From Pleurotus djamor (Eukaryota; Basidiomycota; Agaricomycetes; Agaricales; Pleurotaceae), in NCBI GenBank assembly GCA_029747585.1, contig JAPEVF010000581.1:1-29269 (forward strand): a stretch of 29,269 nt of DNA, given 5' to 3'. Position 1 is the first letter of the stretch. Each line of letters starts with the position of its first letter. This document shows positions 21,972 through 29,269 of the stretch, one piece after another. Position numbers and translations under genes: made by a program. Under the pieces are notes generated by a model that worked only from the letters and a program-made list of their open reading frames with translations, was not told the DNA's origin and searched no databases.

Positions 21972-24900
21972 ATGTCATCTAACGACGAGAATGAACATAC
22001 TGGAAACCATAAGAAACGAAAGTTCCAGCGAGCTTGCGATTCGTGCAGACGGAGAAAAAGTGAGTTTCCAATGGTCGTCGTCCCCTCGTTGCAACTGACT
22101 CAGTTAAGTTCGATGTAGGTGTTTCATCCAACGAAATGCATTGTTGCTAAAGCTCGGTGGGCTCAGGCGATCCTAGCGGGGAGACTGGTGGTCCTTGTTC
22201 CAATTGTCGAGATAGAGATTTGGATTGCACGTATGATGGTGGCCCAACCGTAGGTGGTCTCCCCAATTATAAAGCTTTACACGCGTTGACGCTTTCACGG
22301 CGTGTAGAAACGTGTGCGAAACGAACTGAAAGGGTCAGTCATTAGCCTCCTATTTCTTTCAGTGAGTTGACCACCTTCAAGGCACCTACAACAACTCGAA
22401 GTCCGTCTTCAAAGACTTACTCGGTTATTCCAGCGTGTATGTCAAAACGCCTTCCATTTACGATCATCCTGTAGTGACATTAATCTGTCAGCTTCACCCC
22501 GATCTCGACTTGGACCTCATTCTCGAACATGATGACACGGAAATCCTCAATGCAGATCCATCATCCCTATCCAAGTTTCACGCAAATCCCAGAGATTCTA
22601 CGCCGGATGTCAAACCAAATGAACAATTCTTCTCTGCTTTGATACAAGCTTCTGTCGAACCTTCAGCCACGGAAGAGGATCCAGAGATGTGGGAAATCAT
22701 GCATGACTTCCGCAGGCTGTCGATGTCGGCATCGGAGCGAAATCTTTATTATGGGAAGTCAAGTAGTGTTGCCCTTCTCCAGGATGCCATAGATCTTAAG
22801 CACGAGTTGAACGGCGCACCAAAGATCAGAGTGGATGCTGCGGAAGCTTCAAGTCTATTCGTAAACAAGCGCCCTGAATTCTGGGCTATCCCGAGTGTGA
22901 GTTCATAGCATGCTTCATTGCTTGGACGTGTGCGCTCATTTTGTATCCCAGTGGCTTACGTCGACCCAATGGCTAGTCTCAGGTGTTGATGGCGATCCCA
23001 TGCAATCACCGATACCATACCAGTTCCCTGACGATGACCTTATGGCCATTCTAATTGGCCATTACTTTGACCAATACAACTTGTTCTATCCCATTCTTCA
23101 TAGGTCGAGCTTCGAGAAGTCGATGAAAGAGGGCCTCCACCTAACTCACCAAGCTTTTGGTGGAATCGTGCTCCTTGTCTGCGCCATTGGCTCCCGTCAC
23201 TGTGATGACTCTCGCGTATTCTTGGATGGCGTCTCAGATACGATGCAGTCCAGGGGATGGAAGTATTTCTCTCAAGTTCGCTTCGTGTGCAACACCGTCC
23301 TATACGCTCCGACTCTGTATGACTTGCAATTCTACTGCGTATGTATTACCCTGACGTTCATCCGCATCTGAGTTTTGACTGAACGTTCAGCCTTTTTCTA
23401 GTTAGCTTTAGAGTTTCTAGGTGGATCACCAGTCAGCCACTCCTGTTGGTTTCTCATCGGAATCGCCATTCGTTTGGCGCAAGAAGTTGGTGTTCATCAG
23501 TGGAGGAAAAGGTCTAATATACCTTCAGTGGAAGACGAGTCATGGAAACGCGCGTTCTGGTGCGTTAATTTACTTCCTATCTGACACTTCCTCCTTAAAT
23601 GTGTCCTTAAGGACCCTTGTTTCTGCAGATCGTTTGGCCAGTTCTATGCTTGGGCGAAGTTGTGCTATCGCAGGAGACGAGTAGGTTTTTGACAATTTCC
23701 CTTCATCCCGGTGCAGTTCATTCACGGTCTCTCAGTCTGAATCTGGATTTACCTTCGACCCTGGACGACGAATACCATGAAATCGCTTCTCCAGTTCAAT
23801 CTGTTGAGCAGAGTCAACATCCCCGTCCGAAGCAAAGACTGTCTATTATTGACAGTTTCAATTACTCCATAAGGTTGGCGCATATTCTCGGAACAGCCCT
23901 TCGTACGATTGTATGTCGTTTGCCTCGTATCTTGGGTGGCCTTTGGGCTGATGAAGCACTTCGTCTAGTATTGCTCGAATAAATCGAAGGCTGCCCTCGG
24001 ATTACTTGGCGAATGGGAACAACCCATCATCGCTCAGTTGGATTCGAACCTTAATCAATGGTTAGAAACACTCCCAGAGCATCGTACGTCCTTCTCGAAC
24101 TGTGTGCGTCGATCCTGATATCATTTTATCACAGTCCGCTGGGACCCCAGTCGCGAGGACAGCGTGTTCTTTAGGCAATCGGCCCATTTACATTGCCAGT
24201 TCTACTACGTTCAGATTGTCATACACAGACCCTTTCTTCGAACGTCCTCGTCGCTCGCATTGACTTCCATGGCTGTATGTGCTAATGCAGCTCGAAGATG
24301 TTTGAACGTGATAGATGTTTGCGGCCGTGTTGCCCCTGCATTACACCCTTCCTTGGCCAGCGTAAGTATCCATTAACGTTCTACCTGTTTCGTCGCCTGC
24401 TTACCAGGCAATATTGACGTGATGCACATTTCCAGGCAGCGAGTTTCGTTTCAGGGGTTGTTCTGCTTCTGAACCTCTGGACTGCAAAACGTTCTGGACT
24501 GCCTACCAATCAAGAGAGGGATTTGGCTGACGTTCGGAAAGCCATGGACCTTCAGAAGAGGTTTGAAAAGTGGTAAGATCAATGACCATTCTTTCGAAGT
24601 GCCAAACTCATCCCATAAATAAGGTCCCCTGTTTCTGGACGAATCTGGTGTGCACATGTCTGACAATCCGCTTTACCTCAATGACCAACTCGGATTAGGG
24701 ACGTTCTGAACAATTTGATTGCGGTTGACAACCTTCCTTCGTCTAGTCTCAATCCCGCAGAAGGCATCAAGATGGCATCACAGCCGAATGGTTCATCTAT
24801 CTCTGAACACCAATCTCAAGCTAATGAACACCAATCTCAAGCTAACGAAGGACCTTCGGCCGTTCCACCACTCCTGTCCCCTCCTTTCCCTCCTCCTCTA

Positions 24901-25035
24901 CACTCCCCCTTCGCCCACAGATTCACTCGTTCCTTACCTGTCACCTTGCGACGCCTTGGTACATACTTGGTATCGTGTTCCGTCAGTATATCCAGTATTT
25001 ATCCTTTGCCCTCAGCCCCAGTTTCTACAGTATAA
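21972..25035 (+). CDS. Zn2Cys6 transcription factor with fungal-specific regulatory domain
   Basis: Exons: 21972-22059, 22109-22114, 22167-22249, 22308-22333, 22382-22436, 22492-22896, 22952-23338, 23402-23559, 23612-23680, 23736-23910, 23969-24083, 24135-24361, 24436-24572, 24624-24647, 24699-25035; 763 residues with consistent phases. A basic NHKKRK precedes the zinc cluster with Cys22, 25, 32, 42, 45 and 52; Cys32 is completed by a 6-base exon. A short coiled linker follows (LQQLEVRLQRLTRLFQ). The middle domain (~240-480) has the fungal-specific factor marks: LHRSSFEKSMKEGLHL, VLLVCAIGSR, IAIRLAQEVGVHQW and MLGRSCAI. Further on lie WDPSREDSVFF and IHRPFL. It should bind CGG-type sites in the nucleus and respond to a nutrient or metabolite, as its XlnR-like relatives do; the target is unknown. 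The tail is Pro/Ser-rich. Confidence 0.85.
24805..24846 (+). repeat. 21-base tandem repeat, two copies, in the regulator's tail
   Basis: Two copies of a 21-base unit, differing at the last base, code EHQSQAN twice. It lies in the disordered C-terminal part and keeps the frame. Confidence 0.85.
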
Positions 25036-26145
25036 AGTAGATTACTTTACCTTGTTTCCATATAATTCACCAATTCGACGGCTTTACTCCGTTCACTATT
25101 GGTCTACCTCTAACCACCGCCTACTCTCTCCTAGCCGCCACCCTTTCTATTCTCGTGTGTCGTGACCGAACTCGGCTCTCTCGATACGCTCATGCCACAG
25201 TAAAGGGGGCGGTCATGAATCAGCACTCAGAGTCATAGACACTGAGATAACCAGATAGTCCAGCTAATTTATGAGTTCTGCGAATGCATGAAGCACTGAC
25301 TCAGACGAACGCACCGATGAATGTGCGGGCTAGAGAAGGGATTTCGAGACTCTAGGACGAAATAAAGGGAGCGTGAGAGGGGCGTGGGAAGAGGCTCTTG
25401 GACATGCCGGCGTGGGAATACCAGAGAGGCGTGACTTTCCAAAATCGAACAAATAAAGCGTAAACAAAAGGCCATCCAATCAGCGACGCGCGCTAGAGGC
25501 AATTGGCCAATCGGAGGGCAGACCGAGCTATCCCACGAAAATGCTACTGCCAAGAGAAACTCCGTTTCCTACAAACGAGTCTTCGTTTCACTCTGGACTC
25601 GTAACAACGTTGACGCGCGGTGCGCCATGTACTATGCATGTAGTCTAAGTGTTGTCCTGTTTCTTCTTGAAAATCGAGCATTAACAATTGATGACCTCTC
25701 AAAATACTCCCTTGTATCCAAATACCAGCGGGGACGGCCCTAGGTTATAGCTCGAGGCAAGTGCTTCTGCCACGCCCGTCGTTGACTTCTTCCTCGGCAA
25801 TCGTTCAACGTGCGTCGCTTGGATCAATAGGTCAACGTTTCAAAATTCCAGCCTTTGGCGATGTATACCGTGTCCCAGCCCCCCGTGCTCGATGTTGCCT
25901 CACATGGTATCTCTCACACACCTTTACAACTTCAGCTTCAGGCTTCAAGCTACCCATTTGTGGTTTCTTTCGTGCCTCATGGAGTCCTTCTGGCGCTTTT
26001 CAATTATGCTCGGAGAAGCTCATATGCTTCTTACAACTGCCTCGTTATCGGGTTGCCGCCGCCGAAAGATTCTCCAGGGGTGCAGACAGTTCATATTTAA
26101 GCCGGCCTCAAGCTCAAGCGTTGCCTCCCTTTGCTCTGCGTCAAA
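25036..26145. promoter_or_regulatory. intergenic with CCAAT boxes and a TATA-like site
   Basis: About 1.1 kb between the regulator and the P450 fragment. Open frames here (for example 25761-26162) overlap the P450 start and carry no motif, so I do not call them. CCAAT occurs at 25476-25480 and 25507-25511; the second is half of the perfect palindrome ATTGGCCAAT (25502-25511), as expected for HAP/NF-Y binding. TATTTAA at 26094-26100, 46 bases before the P450 ATG, could serve as its TATA box. Confidence 0.4.
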
Positions 26146-27477
26146 ATGGTTCTGCTAACTGAGGCACAAATCCCTATCCTTGGAGGCTCTGTGAGTGCTT
26201 TTGGCCCTCCGAGCCCTCCCACTTTGATTCTGACCTTTTCTTGTGTAGTGTTGTTATCTATTCTTCAAGCGGTTTGAGCCTACGCACTCACTGGTCCATC
26301 TGTTTTCTTTCGTTGGTGTCCCAGTCGCCTGGTCTTTCCTGGTCATCAACCCTTCTCAGCAACTATCTTCTACGGCGCTTCGTACCATCGGTTATTATCT
26401 TGGCACAATCATAATATCTGTCCTTTCGTATCGTCTCTCACCATATCACCCTCTCGCAAAGTATCCTGGCCCCCTTTTGTATAAAGCGACGAGGTGGTGG
26501 CCAGCGCTAATCAGCCTTTCGGGAAAGCAACATCTCCGGTATGAAGAGCTGCACAGATACTACGGAAATGTCGTGAGAGTCGGTGCGATTCTCTTGTGTC
26601 CAGCTCATGTATACGCCACTCAACAAATACGCGTGTACCCTATATCAGGACCCAACGAACTATCCATTACTGATCCCCAAGCTATCAACCCTCTTATGGG
26701 TGCGTCAGAGCTCCCCAAGGGACCGAGTGAGTTCTACATGGCAACCTATTACCCTTTTTTAACGATATGCTTTGCGAAGGTTGGAAAGGCCGTCAAGCGG
26801 GTCAGAAAGCCTATAGCTTGCTCGGGGTGCAAACTGTAGAAGAGCACTCGAGGAGACGGAAACCTTGGAACAGAGCCTTCAGCACATCAGCCATAAAGGA
26901 CTACGAAATCGCTCTAGCTAAGAGAGTACGGCAACTCGCGAGCGCCTTGTCAAAGCAACAGGGCAGTATTGACCTCTCGTTATGGATCAATTACTTTGCG
27001 TGAGCGACATCATTCTAGCTTCCGTGTTAGTATGTTTCTTACACAAGCCCTTCAATCAACCTCAGGTATGACTTTATGAGTGATATGGGGTATGTTTTGT
27101 CTTATTCTCTTTTCGTCTCTCACAAACATTTTGTGGTTGTGCAGCTTTGGTGGGGGATTTGAAATGATGCGGGACGGTGACCCAGACGGGCTACTAAAGC
27201 TCATCACCGGCAGCCTTCCGTAAGCTTGTTGTCTTTCATGATTGAATGTTCATTGACGAATAGTAAAATGTGCAGTACGAGCCTCTTCTTAGGGCATCTC
27301 CCGTGGATATCAACCTACTACTCCCTCCTTCCATTCACCAAAAGCCTTCAAGCCTTTCGACAGTTTGCTGCGCGGATGGCAATACTGCGAAGGGGTGCAG
27401 GTCCTACAACAAAGGATATATTCTACTATCTGGTAGGTGATCATCGACTAGCACTCGACGAAGCTGGGACTGCTTGA
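26146..27477 (+). pseudogene. cytochrome P450, N-terminal part only
   Basis: Exons: 26146-26190, 26249-26582, 26649-26726, 26780-26999, 27066-27089, 27145-27219, 27276-27477; 325 residues. The N-terminus has two hydrophobic segments for ER membrane anchoring, then the hinge HPLAKYPGP, the A-helix region (YEELHRYYGNVVRVGPNELSI), the C-helix WNRAF, YDFMSDMGFGGGFE and RRGAGPTTKDIFYYL. These match the fungal CYP67/CYP5037-type P450 pattern in general form; I do not assign a family. The frame ends at TGA 27475-27477. The I-helix (AGxDT), the ExxR motif and the heme-binding Cys loop are absent and do not occur downstream, so about 200 residues are missing and it cannot be an active P450. All splice sites up to the break are intact, which suggests a recent loss. 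Confidence 0.85.
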
Positions 27478-27499
27478 ACCCTCGCTGACCTCGATTGAA

Positions 27500-29268
27500 A
27501 TGCATCATTCNAATAATGAGGAGCAGGTCTTGTCGCACCTAAGTACCCTGTCGGCATCCGCTTTGAAGCCAATAAGTGAGTTAACCGTTCCTCTCGGACT
27601 CAGAAAGTCTAATCTTTCTCTCTCAGACTTGAAACCCGCACCATTCCCTTCTCTTGAGCCTTCGGCTGAGCAGCTTGAGCAGCCTGACCCGTCGTCGGTT
27701 GAGCCGCTCAACACTGATGCGGAGCAGGATGCGTTGGTGTCGAAAGCGAAATCACTGGCAGGCTCAGACAGTGAATCGACATCCTCGAGCAAGTCATCTA
27801 CCATATCGACCTCTGACTCCGAGTCCGAGTCCGAGTCCGACTCAGAGTCAGAGTCCCAATCAGGGTCCGACAAGGGAGAGGAAGAGGAAGAACGAGAGCA
27901 TCGTGGTGCTAAGGCGGCTCATCCTAGCGTCGAACGAGTACGGCATAAACGAGACTCCAAGGTAAGTGGGCATACTGGTACTTTATCTATATATTCACCT
28001 TTGTGGGTCTATCTAGCTCGTTGTTGAGGAAGGTGACGATGGACTAGTTTCCTGTTCCAGGAAAAAGTCTCATCATCGCTCCCATGGGAGACGGAAAGCT
28101 GGACCAAAGAAAACCTTGGGCGATTTCAACAAAGGCTGCCAGCACATCGTCAAGAATGCGAGGCTGCTACTGAAGAAGCAAATCATCCTCGAGAACGCCC
28201 TGCCCGAGAATCAAGATATGTTTGTCCGGGATATAATCTCACAATCTTGTTTATCCAGCAAGGATAAGAAATTATTCAAGCGTCTTGAGAAGCAAGACCC
28301 AGACTGCATTGACGAGATGGTCGAATATGTACGTTACGATTCCTCTGAATGAAGCTGAACTAATGGGTAATCCAAGGTTGGATACGCAATCTCCTTCATG
28401 AGGAATATGATCAAGACTCGAGCGGCGACGATAACATGTAGCTCGTATGCCCTTCTGGGTCAAGCTACTTTGGAGGAAATCAAGAAAAAGGTTGCTTGGT
28501 TACTTCAAGGAAACAAGTTCCACTTTGGAGGAGCTGATGCGCAGGTACGTTCCTCGTCTTACCTTTTGTTCTGATGATGAATGAAACTCGTTCATGAATC
28601 CACAGACAAAAAGCTTACGCAGCCAGGAGCTCTACATGCATCCATGCATAGCTGATGTCCTCCGCATCACATTCTTCGAGAATACTCGGTCGTCAAAGGT
28701 AGTCAACGCCATCTTCATGGAGATGGTTGAAAGAAGAACAATTCCTCTTCCGCTCTTTGCCTTGGTGCTCACAGCCATCCAGCACTGCCTCGAGGAGTAT
28801 CAAACCGGCCATCGTGTTCCCAAAGAATTCAGAGGGAGAGAAATCATCATTGCGTATATTCTCTTTGGTTTTCTCTTCCATCATTCAAGCTGCTCACTCA
28901 CTCCTCAACAGGTACCGTCATCATATGCGGGCTTTAACACTGACTCAAAACCAAGCCGGAGGCTGGTTAAAGGGCATGCTTGATACGACCTGGACCAATA
29001 TCATGTGAGTAATTCTTCTTTGTCCCTTGGTTTTTGGAGCTGCTGATCGTCCTGCCTGGTGCACATTAGGCGTCAAACTAGACCATCTTTTCTGGATAAT
29101 ATTGACAACAGCCAGGATATCATGCAGGACTTTGCCGGCGTGGACTTTGAGGCCCTACGGCAGTCTGCCCAAACAGCCCCAACGAACACCGAGACTGTCG
29201 TTGAATCCGCTCTTTCACAGTCGTCGCCTGCCTCACCTCAGCCTCATGAAAACGAAGTTGAGGGCTGA
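27500..29268 (+). CDS. DUF6532-like protein with acidic Ser/Glu tract
   Basis: Exons: 27500-27575, 27627-27961, 28017-28328, 28377-28544, 28606-28853, 28912-29004, 29070-29268; 476 residues with consistent phases, ending two bases from the window edge. The N-terminal 150 residues are low complexity, with a Ser-Asp-Glu tract coded by GAGTCC-like repeats (~27818-27858) and then an EEEEE run. A basic stretch (SHHRSHGRRK) leads into a helical C-terminal part: ELYMHPCIADVLRITFFE, FMEMVERRTIPLPLFALVLTAIQHCLEEYQTG, then REIIIAYRHHM. This pattern resembles DUF6532 proteins, which are common in Agaricomycetes and have no known function. The start is uncertain: the ATG at 27500 lies only 22 bases after the P450 stop, so the true 5' end may be missing. 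The intron at 27576-27626 has 51 bases and no stop, so it may be retained. Confidence 0.6.
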
Positions 29269-29269
29269 T

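Noticed and set aside
24719..25165. A 148-codon frame over the tail of the Zn2Cys6 gene
   Set aside because: It is a second frame of the last exon; the frame continuous with the upstream exons ends at 25035.
25761..26162. A 133-codon plus-strand frame just before the P450
   Set aside because: It overlaps the P450 start codon in another frame and covers its likely TATA box and leader; no motif is visible.
1..29269. CRISPR arrays, insertion sequences or bacterial operon signals
   Set aside because: No spaced direct repeats, no transposase and no ribosome-binding-site pattern; gene structure is eukaryotic throughout.

Overview
The window reads as nuclear DNA of a filamentous basidiomycete, most likely an Agaricomycete. 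Genes lie on both strands and are cut by many short introns (mostly 50-60 bases, GT-AG). The proteins are fungal: a hybrid histidine kinase, a Zn2Cys6 regulator, a Snt2-type chromatin protein, a P450, and a protein resembling the Agaricomycete DUF6532 family. I rebuilt gene models by hand from splice sites, reading phase and family motifs. All names rest on recalled family features, not on database searches.

Layout, left to right: the 3' end of an alpha/beta hydrolase gene (+); a RanBP3/Yrb2-like Ran-binding protein (-); a 27-exon membrane hybrid histidine kinase (-); a 2.4 kb gene-poor stretch with two back-to-back hairpins; a Snt2-like BAH/PHD/SANT/GATA/ePHD chromatin protein (+); a USP8/Doa4-like deubiquitinase with MIT-like, rhodanese and UCH parts (-); a tRNA-Ile(AAU) (-); a short-chain dehydrogenase (+); the dolichyl-phosphate glucosyltransferase ALG5 (+); a Zn2Cys6 transcription factor (+); a cytochrome P450 that stops before its I-helix and heme site (+); and, 22 bases later, a DUF6532-like protein (+).

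Most genes are housekeeping or signalling genes with no obvious joint pathway: nuclear export, phosphorelay, chromatin, endosomal deubiquitination, N-glycan precursor synthesis. The right end (regulator, broken P450, DUF6532-like gene) looks like a more changeable accessory stretch.

The most notable observations are: a probable AT-AC intron splitting the phospho-histidine motif of the kinase, possibly the result of a two-base loss at an ordinary splice donor; several very small exons (6 bases in the zinc cluster, 9 in the Snt2-like gene, 14-29 in the kinase); a P450/DUF6532 gene junction; and isolated N bases that mark frame errors in the Ran-binding and ALG5 genes. I found no clearly new multi-gene system.
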